From JAXHMB01 sp034521755 (GTDB taxonomy: Bacteria; Bacteroidota; Rhodothermia; Balneolales; Balneolaceae), in contig JAXHMB010000003.1 in the NCBI GenBank assembly GCA_034521755.1, positions 620,001 through 684,000 on the forward strand: 64,000 nucleotides of DNA, read 5' to 3'. A program made the translations under genes and the position numbers. Positions 1 through 9,034 of this stretch are shown piece by piece. Numbering within the stretch: position 1 is the first letter of the stretch; each line of letters opens with the position of its first letter. The notes below the pieces were generated by a model. It was not told the origin of the DNA. It saw only the letters and a list, made by a program, of their open reading frames with translations, and did not search any database.

Positions 1-1
1 C

Positions 2-2074
2 GCCAAGCTGCTGGAACCCGAAGATCCCGAAAGTACCCTGCTCCAAACACGAACAGGCGCTCGTATGCTTACTTTAGGCTACGCTGCTCCCGAGCAGCTG
101 GAAAGCAAAGCTATTACAACAGCTACTGACTCTTATACCTTGGGCATTTTGCTCTATGAATTACTCGTGGGCGTCCATCCTTTTGATATGGATGACAAAG
201 ACCTGACCCAGATTGAGCAGATCATTCGCAGCAAAGAGCCGAGCCTTCCTTCTAACAAATTCTCAAACCTTCCCACAGAAACACAGAAAAAACTTGCACG
301 CAAAAGAAATACTACAGCTGCTGCTATTCTTAAGCTACTCAGTGGTGATCTGGATGCCATCGTGATTAAAGCCCTGCGCAAAGAGCCGGAATCTCGCTAC
401 AGCTCAGCCGAACAGCTGCTCGAAGATCTGCAACGCCGAGAGCAGAATTTACCGGTGATAGCACGGGAGGATACCTTTCGTTATAACTCATCAAAGTTCA
501 TTCGCAGACATAAAACCGGCATTTCTGTTGCAGCCGGATTTTTGCTGCTCATTATTGGCTTTACTGTTTTTTATACCTGGCAGATAACCGAAGAGCGAAA
601 TAAAGCTCGCATTGAAGCCCAAAAAGCCGAGGAGGTTACGGAATTTCTTACGCGCATTTTTGAGGGGAGCAATCCATCGGTACCAAAAAGTGATAGTATT
701 CCAGTTCGGCATTTTTTGGAAACGGGTGTTAAGCGGATAAATGAAATAGAGGAACAGCCAGAAGTTAAGGCAGCCCTTATGACAACGATGGGGAGAGTAT
801 ATAGCAATCTGGGGCAATATGAAAGATCAGATACATTACATGAAGAAGCTCTAAAACTCAGCAAAAAAATATATAAAGATCCCCATGAAGACCTGGCCAA
901 ATCATATGTAATGATGGCAGTGAATGAAAAGGAGTTGGATAATTTTGCTGCTGCAGAGTCACTCTATAAAAAGGGTATTAATATTCTGGAAAAACTCGGA
1001 AACCGCCCAGATAGCCTTTATTCAAGTTCATTAAGTAATCTTGCACTTTTATACGAGGAGATCGGAGAGCATCAAAAAGCGATTCCGTTTCACAAAAAGG
1101 CTGTAGCATTGGACAAAAAAAATTACCCCGAGGGTCATGAGAAGATCGGTATAAGCTTGAATCACCTTGCAGTAGCTCAGGATAAGAATGGAAATTTTCA
1201 AAAAGCACTCAAAAATTATGAAAAAGCCCTTAAGATTCTAAAAAATCAACTGGGAAATGATCACCAAAGAACAGCAATTACAACACATAATATTGCAATT
1301 TTATATCGAAATCTTGGGATGATTGACAGAGCTATGCCAATGATGAAAGAGGCGTTAAAGATGAAAAAAGCAATATATGGCAACGAGCACATTGTCGTTG
1401 TATCCAGCTTAGCCGGCATGGGGCATCTTTACAGGGAAACTGGACAAATAGAAAAGTCAATTTCCAGCTTTAAAAAAACTCTGGATATCGTTTCCAACAC
1501 GCATGGAGATTCAAGCATGTATTCCGGCATTATGATGTTCAGTTTGGGGGCAACCTACTTGCAAGATGGAAGTTTTTCAAAAGCTGAGCAACTATTCCGT
1601 AAGTCAATACATATTTTAGAACGTGTACTCGGACCGGAAGGCTCATATTTGGCTATTCCCAAACACATGCTGGGTAAGGTCTTTTTGAAACAAGAAAAAC
1701 TTTCCGAAGCACAAAATGAGTTTCGGGAAACTAAAAGCATATTAATAAAACATTACGAAACAAGTCATCCCTATTATGCTGGCTTGATGAAAAGCTTGGG
1801 AAGGCTGAAAATAGCTCAGGACAGTCTTCAAAAAGCCCATTTTTACTTAAACAAGTCGATTGAAGTATTTGAACAAAAATTACCCGATAACCATTGGAAG
1901 CTCGCAGAATCCAGGCTTTTGTTTGGTAAAGTGTTATATCATCAAGGAAATTATGATGAGAGCCGCCAATTGTTGCAACAAAGTATACCTAACATCCAAA
2001 AGTTCAGAGGCGATGACGATCCTTATGTTAAGAGTTCACGTGAAATACTAAATCTGATCTCCAGTGCAGAATAG
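2..2074 (+). CDS. Transmembrane Ser/Thr protein kinase with TPR repeats (5' end outside window)
   Basis: The reading frame is open from base 2, so the ATG at 65 is internal; about 690 codons are present. The first residues (AKLL) fit the end of a DFG-IAKLL activation segment, followed by the GYAAPEQ motif (about 26-32), the subdomain IX Asp (DSYTLG, 43-48) and the subdomain XI Arg (about 132). The kinase lobe with ATP-binding and catalytic loops therefore lies upstream. One membrane span follows (about 172-193), then a charged helix and roughly ten kinesin-light-chain-like TPR units to the C-terminus. Family knowledge: a cytoplasmic kinase tethered to the inner membrane with a TPR sensor or docking domain outside. 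Substrate and signal are unknown. A stub of a second such kinase lies downstream. Confidence 0.9.
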   Translation, partial: AKLLEPEDPESTLLQTRTGARMLTLGYAAPEQLESKAITTATDSYTLGILLYELLVGVHPFDMDDKDLTQIEQIIRSKEPSLPSNKFSNLPTETQKKLARKRNTTAAAILKLLSGDLDAIVIKALRKEPESRYSSAEQLLEDLQRREQNLPVIAREDTFRYNSSKFIRRHKTGISVAAGFLLLIIGFTVFYTWQITEERNKARIEAQKAEEVTEFLTRIFEGSNPSVPKSDSIPVRHFLETGVKRINEIEEQPEVKAALMTTMGRVYSNLGQYERSDTLHEEALKLSKKIYKDPHEDLAKSYVMMAVNEKELDNFAAAESLYKKGINILEKLGNRPDSLYSSSLSNLALLYEEIGEHQKAIPFHKKAVALDKKNYPEGHEKIGISLNHLAVAQDKNGNFQKALKNYEKALKILKNQLGNDHQRTAITTHNIAILYRNLGMIDRAMPMMKEALKMKKAIYGNEHIVVVSSLAGMGHLYRETGQIEKSISSFKKTLDIVSNTHGDSSMYSGIMMFSLGATYLQDGSFSKAEQLFRKSIHILERVLGPEGSYLAIPKHMLGKVFLKQEKLSEAQNEFRETKSILIKHYETSHPYYAGLMKSLGRLKIAQDSLQKAHFYLNKSIEVFEQKLPDNHWKLAESRLLFGKVLYHQGNYDESRQLLQQSIPNIQKFRGDDDPYVKSSREILNLISSAE

Positions 2075-2509
2075 TACATTTGTTGATTTCAATTCTTCAG
2101 CTCAGAACTTCCAACAGAAGAGCACCAAATACGCAAGAAACTGATCTTGATCCTTCAGCATTCTTTTAGAAAGCTTTTTTTCACAAACAATGTACCATAT
2201 AAACCTGCAACAGTTTTCAAGCTGCTGCAGGCAGGTCGTTTTTATGTGTGTTCAACCGATGATTTTCAGCTGCCTCAAGAACACATCCTCAAGATGTCAT
2301 AAATATGATAATGGAAAGTAGTATCGGTATTCTAACAATCGTTTTATACTGTATGAATATTAGGATTTACAAACCTTCTATTAGCAAATATGCGAAGCCT
2401 GGAATGGAATAGTGACAAATTTTTCTTCCAGGCTTAAAAACCAACTAATTTGGCACTTGAGTCCCTCCTAATACGCATATACAAGAAAGAGGACTAAAGC
2501 AGTATCAAG
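2075..2509. other. Gene-free stretch with two inverted repeats
   Basis: No convincing gene is seen in these 435 bases. Two hairpins are present. CCTGCAACAG (2204-2213) pairs with CTGCTGCAGG (2222-2231) with one mismatch, and a short T run follows at 2239-2243, so it may end transcription of the kinase. AAGCCTGGAA (2395-2404) pairs perfectly with TTCCAGGCTT (2426-2435) across a 21-base loop, of unknown role. The stretch may be the decayed remains of a second kinase region. Confidence 0.4.
2204..2243 (+). terminator. Weak terminator-like hairpin after the kinase gene
   Basis: A 10-base stem with one mismatch and an 8-base loop is followed, seven bases later, by five T residues. The gap between stem and T run makes it a poor intrinsic terminator. 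Confidence 0.3.
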
Positions 2510-2695
2510 ATGAACCAAAAACGTTGGCAAGAAATGGAACCTATTATTGACAAAGCTTTGTCTTTCCAGAAAAATAAACGCCGGAAGGAATACATAAGGC
2601 ATGCCTGCAAAAATGATGAGGAACTGCTTGACGATACCATGGCTTTTTTGTCAAATATAAAAAAGGCAAAGGAAGAAGATTTTCTCACCCAATAA
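2510..2695 (+). CDS. 61-codon stub resembling the N-terminus of a Ser/Thr kinase
   Basis: The product begins MNQKRWQEMEPIIDKAL and continues with an acidic YIRHACKNDEELLDDTMAFL segment. This matches the pattern seen in front of the kinase domain in the Rhodothermia/Balneolia TPR-kinase family (MNxxRWxxxxxIxxKAL ... ACxxDxELxxxVxxLL). The frame stops at TAA after EEDFLTQ, exactly where the linker into the kinase domain would begin, and no kinase motifs follow. The family match is from memory of the pattern. It is most likely the remains of a tandem kinase copy whose catalytic part was deleted, or less likely a free small protein. A purine-rich AGAGGA lies about 17 bases upstream of the ATG, too far for a good ribosome site. 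Confidence 0.5.
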   Translation: MNQKRWQEMEPIIDKALSFQKNKRRKEYIRHACKNDEELLDDTMAFLSNIKKAKEEDFLTQ

Positions 2696-2788
2696 ATTTA
2701 TACTTATGCCTAATTAATACCGTTCTACACAGCAGGTAATATTTTTCTATATTCTTCCATTCAGATATTAAACTAATATCCCAGAATT

Positions 2789-4490
2789 TTGACGCATTTT
2801 TTTAGAATTTTCTTCTCTCTCATACTGATACTTTTTATACAAGCAGAAACTTCCTTAGCCCAGATCGGCTGGACAAAAGCCTACGATAATGCCGTAGTCG
2901 TTTCAGCTGAAGAACGCGCCGCTGAAGTTGGAAATGAAATCTTGGAACAAGGAGGCAATGCCGTTGATGCCGCTGTAGCTACTCAGTTCGCATTAGCAGT
3001 AACGTTGCCACGTGCCGGGAACATTGGCGGCGGTGGTTTTATGGTGATCCGGCTTAGCTGATGGTACTACAACCACACTGGACTTTAGAGAAAAAGCACC
3101 TGAATTGGCTACGAAAGATATGTTCATCAAAAATGGTGAGTATGATCCTGCATTAAGCCGCCGATCAGCGCTCGCTTCGGGTGTTCCCGGCGTTGTAGAT
3201 GGCATGGTTAAAGCCCTGGAGCGGTACGGCAACCTGCCCCTAGAAACGGTAATGGCACCGGCTATCAAATTAGCAAGGAAAGGATATCGGTTATCTTGGG
3301 TACAGGCCAAGACACTGAATAATCACGTAGAATCATTCAAAAAATATAATTCGTCAAGAAAATATTTTACCAATACCAATGATGAACCTTACCAAGAAGG
3401 CGATTTATTTATACAAGAAGATTTGGCAAAAACCCTTGACCGTATTGCCCGACTTGGCAGAGAAGGATTTTACTCCGGGCGTACAGCAGATCTAATTGTA
3501 AATGAAATGGAGCGTCAGGGTGGAATCATCGGTTATCGTGATTTGCGAAACTACGAAAGCAAGTGGCGGAAACCCATTCAAGTAAATTTTAGAGATTATG
3601 AGCTGCATATCATGCCTCCACCCAGTAGCGGAAGCATTGCCATAGCCCAAATGTTAACGATGCTGGAGGATTATGACCTTGAAAAAATGGGGTTTAATTC
3701 AGCTGAATATGTTCATTTGATTACCGAAGTTATGCGCAGAGCCTTCGCCGACCGCGCTCACTTTTTGGGAGATCCCGACTTTGTGGATATCCCAGTCCAG
3801 GAATTGACCGGTAAAAAATATTTGAAAGAACGGATGAGCAGCTTTAATCCGGACAAAGCCAGCAGTAGTGATAACATTGGCCATGGGGAAATTGCAGGCT
3901 TCATGGAATCAGCTGAAACTACTCACTACTCGGTAGTAGATAAAGATGGAAATGCTGTTTCAGTTACTACAACCCTCAATGGATCTTTTGGTAATCACCT
4001 GGCCGTTGATGGCGCCGGTTTCCTGATGAACAACGAAATGGACGATTTTACTGCCGAACCGGGCGAACCGAACATGTTTGGTCTGATTCAGGGAAAGGCC
4101 AATGCCATACAAACAGGCAAGCGCATGCTCAGCAGTATGACTCCTGCTATTGTTACCAAAGATCAAAGAGTGCGCATGGTATTGGGAGCAGCCGGCGGAC
4201 CACGCATTATTACTGCCACGTTTATGAGTTTCCTAAATATGGCTATATTTGAAATGAATGCTCAAGAAGCTGTTTCAGCACCGCGGTTTCATCACCAATG
4301 GCTGCCGGATAAGTTATATATTGAGGAATATGGACTCAGTCCTGACACTCAAAAACTATTAGAGGCTAAAGGTCATACTTTACAGCTAAGGCCAACTGTG
4401 GGTAGAGGGCACATCATTTTTGTTGATGATAAAGACAAAAAACACGGTGCTCCCGATCCACGCGGAAATGGGGCTGCCAAAGGGCACTAA
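2789..4490 (+). pseudogene. ggt: Gamma-glutamyltransferase, frameshifted by one extra base near 3056
   Basis: Two adjacent frames together make a full-length gamma-glutamyltransferase of about 566 residues. The 5' part (2789-3061, TTG start) gives a signal peptide ending near SLAQ and the conserved NIGGGGFMVI segment. The frame then hits TGA. Removing the A at 3056 restores continuous coding (...IRLADGTTTTLDFREKAPEL...) into the 3' frame that ends at 4490. The 3' part carries the autoprocessing/nucleophile Thr of TTHYSVVD (codon 3918-3920) and the C-terminal GRGHIIF / DPRGNGAA segments. An intact enzyme would cleave periplasmic glutathione and other gamma-glutamyl compounds. As written, the gene cannot make one polypeptide, so it is either a recent pseudogene or a base-call error. 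The rest of the sequence shows no decay. Confidence 0.85.
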
Positions 4491-4627
4491 CCTAGATTCT
4501 TGACGCTGAAAACTGGGCATTTTGTAGCAAAGATTTAGATTTCAACATACTTCTATGCTTCGCGGTGAAATCCTTAGAGAACTAAGTGACTTAGTAGCAC
4601 AAAACTTTAATCAATAAAAATTTCTTT

Positions 4628-5683
4628 ATGGCAAACGATACCGATATGGCTATTCAGTCTATTGAATGGAAAGAAGATCATCTTCGTATTATTGATCAAA
4701 CCTACCTGCCAAAGCGAGAGGTATATAGCGATATTAAAGATGTAGGCCGCATTTGGGAGGCCATTAAAAAACTGAGGGTGCGCGGGGCTCCTGCCATTGG
4801 TATTGCTGCAGCTTATGGGTTTTATATGGGTATCAAAGAACTCCCTGAAAGTAATTTTGAAAGCTTCTGGGTAGAAGCCGAACGCGTAGCAGAATATTTA
4901 GAAGGTGCTCGTCCCACGGCAGTAAACCTAAAATGGGCATTGGATCGTATCAAAACTACGATGCACGCCAATAAGGACAAACCTATTAAAGAGATTAAAG
5001 AAATTGCGCTGGAAACTGCTAAAACTATTCACGATGAAGACAAGCGCATATGCAAAAAAATTGGTGAAGAAGGTGTTAGTCTTGTTAAGAAAAATGCCAA
5101 GATTCTGACCCACTGCAACACAGGCAGCTTGGCTACCGGACAGTACGGTACTGCTCTCTCGGTTATTTTTCATGCCCATGAAGCCGGTAAAAAAATTGAG
5201 GTCTGGGTAGACGAAACCCGTCCTCTTTTGCAGGGCTCGCGCCTCACTGCCTGGGAACTAAAAAATGCAGAAATTCCCAATAAGATTATTACCGACTCTG
5301 CGGCTGGTTCACTCATGAAACGAGGCGAAGTAGATATGGTCATTGTAGGTACTGATCGTGTGGCGGCCAATGGTGATACAGCCAATAAGATAGGCACCTA
5401 TCCCCTGGCTGTGCTGGCAAAAGAAAATGAAGTTCCATTTTATGTGGCTGTTCCCCTTTCTACTATTGATATGGAGATGGAAAGCGGAGACGAAATTACC
5501 ATCGAAGAAAGAGACGGAGATGAAATTACCTCATTTAATGGTTCCGAAGTTGCTCCCAAAAAAGCTGAGACCTATAACCCGGCATTTGATGTAACTCCCC
5601 ACAAATATATTACCGGGTTTATTACCGAGAAAGGTATTGTTGAACCGCCCTTTGATGAAGGATTTAAAAAGCTGTTTGACTAA
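4628..5683 (+). CDS. mtnA: S-methyl-5-thioribose-1-phosphate isomerase
   Basis: Interconverts 5-methylthioribose 1-phosphate and 5-methylthioribulose 1-phosphate in the methionine salvage pathway, in the cytoplasm. The 351-residue length is typical of MtnA rather than of eIF2B subunits. RGAPAIG lies near residues 52-58, the catalytic Cys of THCNTGSLATG at about 163, and the catalytic Asp in GTDRVAANGDTANKIGTY at about 243. No other salvage genes are adjacent, and the next gene is convergent. The ATG at 4628 gives the expected N-terminus. Confidence 0.95.
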   Translation: MANDTDMAIQSIEWKEDHLRIIDQTYLPKREVYSDIKDVGRIWEAIKKLRVRGAPAIGIAAAYGFYMGIKELPESNFESFWVEAERVAEYLEGARPTAVNLKWALDRIKTTMHANKDKPIKEIKEIALETAKTIHDEDKRICKKIGEEGVSLVKKNAKILTHCNTGSLATGQYGTALSVIFHAHEAGKKIEVWVDETRPLLQGSRLTAWELKNAEIPNKIITDSAAGSLMKRGEVDMVIVGTDRVAANGDTANKIGTYPLAVLAKENEVPFYVAVPLSTIDMEMESGDEITIEERDGDEITSFNGSEVAPKKAETYNPAFDVTPHKYITGFITEKGIVEPPFDEGFKKLFD

Positions 5684-5742
5684 AAAGATCCATCGGATAT
5701 CTTATCCAATGATTATTTAAAATATTAATACCCTCAGACAGG

Positions 5743-6144
5743 TTATCGAGCTACGTTTAAAAACTGCTCCAATACTTTAGCCCCTTTTATAGCCCCGTGT
5801 GACTCATGCCAGACAGCTTCACCATTCTTGATGAGAATAGCCTGTGGTGATTCGTGTCTGATATTTAACACTTCAGCCAATTTGTTTGAGACATTTCTGG
5901 AATTAATTACATCCACGAAGTTCATGTCGGCTTGAGGACCCATTTCATCAGCCACATTCTCCAACTCTGATTTGGCAAACCAGCATACGCTGCAACGAGC
6001 GCTGTGTTTATAAATAAGCTGTGGCTTACTTTTGGATTGCGCTATGACCTGCTCAACCTGGCCTTCTTCGGTAAGCTGATTCCAGAAATCGGCTTTGGTG
6101 TCATCGCCTGAAAATGCATTTTTTATTCTGTCAAGAATACCCAT
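5743..6144 (-). CDS. ytxJ: YtxJ-family bacilliredoxin (thioredoxin fold)
   Basis: A 133-residue protein of the YtxJ / 'bacillithiol system redox-active protein' family. Conserved features are KPQLIYKHSARCSVC (about 40-54) and the cis-Pro segment ESPQAILIKNGE near 98-109. YtxJ proteins are predicted to remove bacillithiol from oxidised proteins. Many have a single active-site Cys, whereas this one shows a CSVC pair (Cys51, Cys54). No signal peptide is seen, so it acts in the cytoplasm. Its ATG is only three bases from the end of pfkA, making it the last gene of the yciO-pfkA-ytxJ operon. Confidence 0.85.
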   Translation of the reverse strand: MGILDRIKNAFSGDDTKADFWNQLTEEGQVEQVIAQSKSKPQLIYKHSARCSVCWFAKSELENVADEMGPQADMNFVDVINSRNVSNKLAEVLNIRHESPQAILIKNGEAVWHESHGAIKGAKVLEQFLNVAR

Positions 6145-6147
6145 AAT

Positions 6148-7224
6148 TCAATCTCCTAAACAAATTCCAATATCTCGTGCTGTCTGAACCGTATCACTAT
6201 TCAGTGGCACACCCTTGGTCTTGTTTACAATATCACTGATCGGGATACTGGTTAGCTGGTTATCTTTTAACACTACAATTTTGTTGAAGTCTTTTGCCTG
6301 CACACATCGAATGGCTGCCGCACCGAATCGTAAAGAAATCAACCGATCATAAGTAGAAGGCGAACCTCCGCGTTGCAGGTGACCAAGAACGACAGAACGA
6401 GATTCTTTGCCGGTGCGTTCGCTAAGCTCATCAGCCACCAGTTTACCAATGCCACCCAGCTGTACTGCTTGGCCTACCGACTTACCCTTGGTAGTGAGCT
6501 CTCCTCCTTTTTCCCTGGCTCCTTCAGCAGCAACAATCATGGTGTAATTACGGCCTTTTGATTCCCGTTCATTAATTTTATTAACAATAGAATCATACGA
6601 AAAAGGAATTTCAGGCAGCAATATTACATCCGAAGAAGAAGCAATACCCGAATACAAGGCAATCCATCCTGCGTAGCGCCCCATCACTTCAACGACCATC
6701 AGCCTATCGTGCGATTCAGCCGTAGTAGTAATACGGTCAATAGCTCCGGTTGCAATATCAATAGCCGTATCAAAACCCAGGGTTACATCACAGCCATAAA
6801 TATCATTATCAATAGTTTTGGGAATTCCCACCACATTGACACCTTTTTGAATCAGTTTGTGAGCAATACGCATAGAACCGTCACCGCCAATAGCAACCAG
6901 CGCATCAATATTGTATTCCTCAAACTTCTCTATCAGATGATCAGAAACATCTCGTGTGCCCCAGCTGCCATCTTCTTTTTGATAAGGCATATCAAAAGGA
7001 TTGCCGCGATTGGCAGTTCCAAGAATAGTACCGCCCTGCAAAGTAATACCACGTACTGATTTCGCGTCCAGCTTTGTAAATGGTTCATCGGTATAAATAG
7101 ACCCATAGCCGTTTTCAATGCCAAATACTTCCCAGCCTCGCTTTAGTGCAGCAAGGGTGGCAGCACGGATGGCGGCATTTAGTCCGGGGGCATCACCGCC
7201 GCCGGTATTAATAGCTATACGCAT
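6148..7224 (-). CDS. pfkA: 6-phosphofructokinase
   Basis: Phosphorylates fructose 6-phosphate to fructose 1,6-bisphosphate, the committed step of glycolysis. The 358-residue protein has the N-terminal phosphate-binding GGGDAPGLNAAIR, GGDGS (113-117), the catalytic PKTIDND (135-141), TLGFDTA and MGRYAGW. At the two positions that separate phosphoryl-donor classes it has Gly (GGDGS, ATP-like) and Lys (PKTIDND, common in PPi enzymes). This combination is known in some ATP-dependent actinobacterial enzymes, so ATP is the likelier donor but is not certain. It starts five bases after the stop of the yciO-like gene and ends three bases before ytxJ. The class I aldolase lies at 46.4-47.5 kb. Confidence 0.95.
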   Translation of the reverse strand: MRIAINTGGGDAPGLNAAIRAATLAALKRGWEVFGIENGYGSIYTDEPFTKLDAKSVRGITLQGGTILGTANRGNPFDMPYQKEDGSWGTRDVSDHLIEKFEEYNIDALVAIGGDGSMRIAHKLIQKGVNVVGIPKTIDNDIYGCDVTLGFDTAIDIATGAIDRITTTAESHDRLMVVEVMGRYAGWIALYSGIASSSDVILLPEIPFSYDSIVNKINERESKGRNYTMIVAAEGAREKGGELTTKGKSVGQAVQLGGIGKLVADELSERTGKESRSVVLGHLQRGGSPSTYDRLISLRFGAAAIRCVQAKDFNKIVVLKDNQLTSIPISDIVNKTKGVPLNSDTVQTARDIGICLGD

Positions 7225-7229
7225 ATTGT

Positions 7230-7901
7230 TTATACCTCCTGAAAAACTTCACCCTGCATGCGAAATACTTCTTCTGCTTCTTCAATACCCAGACCCCGCC
7301 GCAAAATTTTAGTTCTGTTTTCATCGGTCATATCAAGAATGGTTGTCTCCTGCGCGGGCAACTCCTGTTGATTATCAATGGTAAGATCGACCATTTTATC
7401 AAATTCCCGGAGAAAAGGTTCACGTTCGAAATTTTGAAGTGCGCCATCTTCCATGTTAGGCTTTTTGGCCGTAATAGACAGCAGCGGATTGCCAAGCTCT
7501 TCTATGATTCCCTGACAAATCGGATACTCAGGTACCCGAATACCAACAGTTTTCTTCTTAGGATGAACCATCAGCTTAGGCACTTCTTTAGTGGCGGGTA
7601 GTATGAAGGTATAGGGACCGGGAATAAGCCGCTTCATCAATTTAAAATTGTGATCTGAAATATGAGCAAACTTTGCAGTGCCTGAAAGCGAATCACAGAG
7701 CAATGTCAGATGGTCATCATCATCAAGCTGCCTAATCTTTCGTATGCGGTCAATACCTTTTTTATTTTTGTAGTCACAGCCTAGCGAATACTGGCTGTCT
7801 GTGGGAAACAACAGTACTGCGCCCTGCCGTATTTTATCTGTAATTTCAAAAATTCGTTTAACATGTGGAGTTTCGGGATGTAGTTTTACGCGTTCTGCCA
7901 T
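7230..7901 (-). CDS. yciO: YciO-type member of the Sua5/YrdC/YciO family
   Basis: A 223-residue YrdC-fold protein. It follows E. coli YciO closely (PTDSQYSLGC near 34-43, RIRKIRQL, KLMKRLIPGPYTFIL, KKTVGIRVP). It lacks the KxR...SxN signature of true threonylcarbamoyl-AMP synthases: the usual STSAN segment reads SITAKK. A TsaC-like role in tRNA t6A synthesis is therefore uncertain, although the fold predicts nucleotide/RNA binding. tsaB, another t6A gene, is encoded far away at about 60.7 kb. It is the first gene of the operon with pfkA and ytxJ. Confidence 0.85.
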   Translation of the reverse strand: MAERVKLHPETPHVKRIFEITDKIRQGAVLLFPTDSQYSLGCDYKNKKGIDRIRKIRQLDDDDHLTLLCDSLSGTAKFAHISDHNFKLMKRLIPGPYTFILPATKEVPKLMVHPKKKTVGIRVPEYPICQGIIEELGNPLLSITAKKPNMEDGALQNFEREPFLREFDKMVDLTIDNQQELPAQETTILDMTDENRTKILRRGLGIEEAEEVFRMQGEVFQEV

Positions 7902-8139
7902 GGATACTCCTTCAACTTAAGGGTTAGTCATTAGTAATTATTATATATCTAATCAATCAAGAATTGGTAAAAGGAATTATTCTGTTCAAATAGTTGTGAT
8001 ATTAATCCAAAAGAAAGGCAAATATGTTTCATGATTCTTAAATCTATTTGAAGTTTCAATACCCTCTGTTTTATTAATAACATATTGCTGTGGGATAATC
8101 AATAACTTTTTTAACCTTTAATAAAACTAATATATATTT

Positions 8140-8847
8140 ATGGAAACCTCTGTTCAAGCACATTGGCTAGGCCATTCAGCTTTCAAACTGGTTAGCCCCA
8201 AAGGAAATCATATTCTTATCGATCCATTCTTACAGGGCAATAGCTCCACTCCCGATGACTGGAAAAAGCCTAAAGAAGTTGACTATATTTTCCTGACCCA
8301 TGGACACGAGGATCACGTGGGTGACACTCTCGAGATAGCAGAACGTACAGGATGCACAGTTGTTTCCCCCGTTGAGTTATCACGGTTGCTTGTCGGGAAA
8401 CACGGGTTGAATGAAGATCAAGCTGTAGAATTTAACAAAGGCGGAACCGTTCATTATGATGATTTTTCTGTAACCATGGTTTCGGCGAATCACAGCTCTT
8501 CTTTTGAAGGCGACTATGCCGGTGAGCCGGGTGGACTTGTTTTCTCATTTGAAGATGATATCTGTATTTATCATCTCGGTGATACCAACATTTTTGCTGA
8601 TCTGGAATTTTATGGCCAGATGTATGTACCGCATATCTGCCTTGTACCCATTGGCGACCACTATACCATGGGGCCACAAGAAGCAGCTTATGCTACAGAG
8701 CTAATCGGCCCTGATGTAGCTATCCCCACTCACTACGGCACATTCCCAGTACTTACAGGTGACCCCAAAGACTTCAAGAAGTTTACCGAAGACATCACCG
8801 AAACAGAAGTCTGGATTCCGGAAGCAGGAGAAAACTTCCTGGCTTGA
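8140..8847 (+). CDS. Metal-dependent hydrolase, metallo-beta-lactamase fold (UPF0173)
   Basis: A 235-residue cytoplasmic protein of the UPF0173 group. Metal ligands are visible in HGHEDHVGD (His54, His56, Asp58, His59), in GDTNIF (about 148-153) and in the C-terminal PTHYGTFP. The family relates to UlaG/RNase Z-type hydrolases, and its substrate is unknown. The 238-base upstream gap from the divergent yciO operon leaves room for promoters in both directions. A palindromic repeat and a strong terminator follow the stop. Confidence 0.9.
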   Translation: METSVQAHWLGHSAFKLVSPKGNHILIDPFLQGNSSTPDDWKKPKEVDYIFLTHGHEDHVGDTLEIAERTGCTVVSPVELSRLLVGKHGLNEDQAVEFNKGGTVHYDDFSVTMVSANHSSSFEGDYAGEPGGLVFSFEDDICIYHLGDTNIFADLEFYGQMYVPHICLVPIGDHYTMGPQEAAYATELIGPDVAIPTHYGTFPVLTGDPKDFKKFTEDITETEVWIPEAGENFLA

Positions 8848-8857
8848 TTGCCTCCTC

Positions 8858-8895
8858 GTCTCATGCTGTCCGCCAGCCGGCGGACAGGGTGAGAC
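8858..8895. repeat. Short palindromic intergenic repeat (copy A)
   Basis: GTCTCA (8858-8863) pairs with TGAGAC (8890-8895), and CTGTCCGCC (8866-8874) pairs with GGCGGACAG (8879-8887) around an AGCC loop. Its TCATGCTGTCCGCCAG core resembles the edges of the larger repeats near 48.8 kb and 59.3 kb. It lies between the UPF0173 stop and the terminator. Confidence 0.7.
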
Positions 8896-8915
8896 AGGTT
8901 TTAATTTATTACTCT

Positions 8916-8947
8916 ACCCTGTTGGCAGTAATGCCGACAGGGTTTTT
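8916..8947 (+). terminator. Strong intrinsic terminator after the UPF0173 gene
   Basis: ACCCTGTTGGCA (8916-8927) pairs with TGCCGACAGGGT (8932-8943) over 12 positions with one T-G wobble and a four-base loop, followed directly by TTTT. Confidence 0.9.
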
Positions 8948-9034
8948 AGTATATTAAATCATTGTTAACATCTAATAATTATGCCTATCGAACCGTTTTT
9001 TCTATTATTTTAAAAGAAAACAAGTTTTCAGATC

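Noticed and set aside
3050..3062. Programmed frameshift in the gamma-glutamyltransferase gene
   Set aside because: No slippery heptamer or downstream structure is visible, and this enzyme family is not known to use frameshifting; a mutation or error is simpler.
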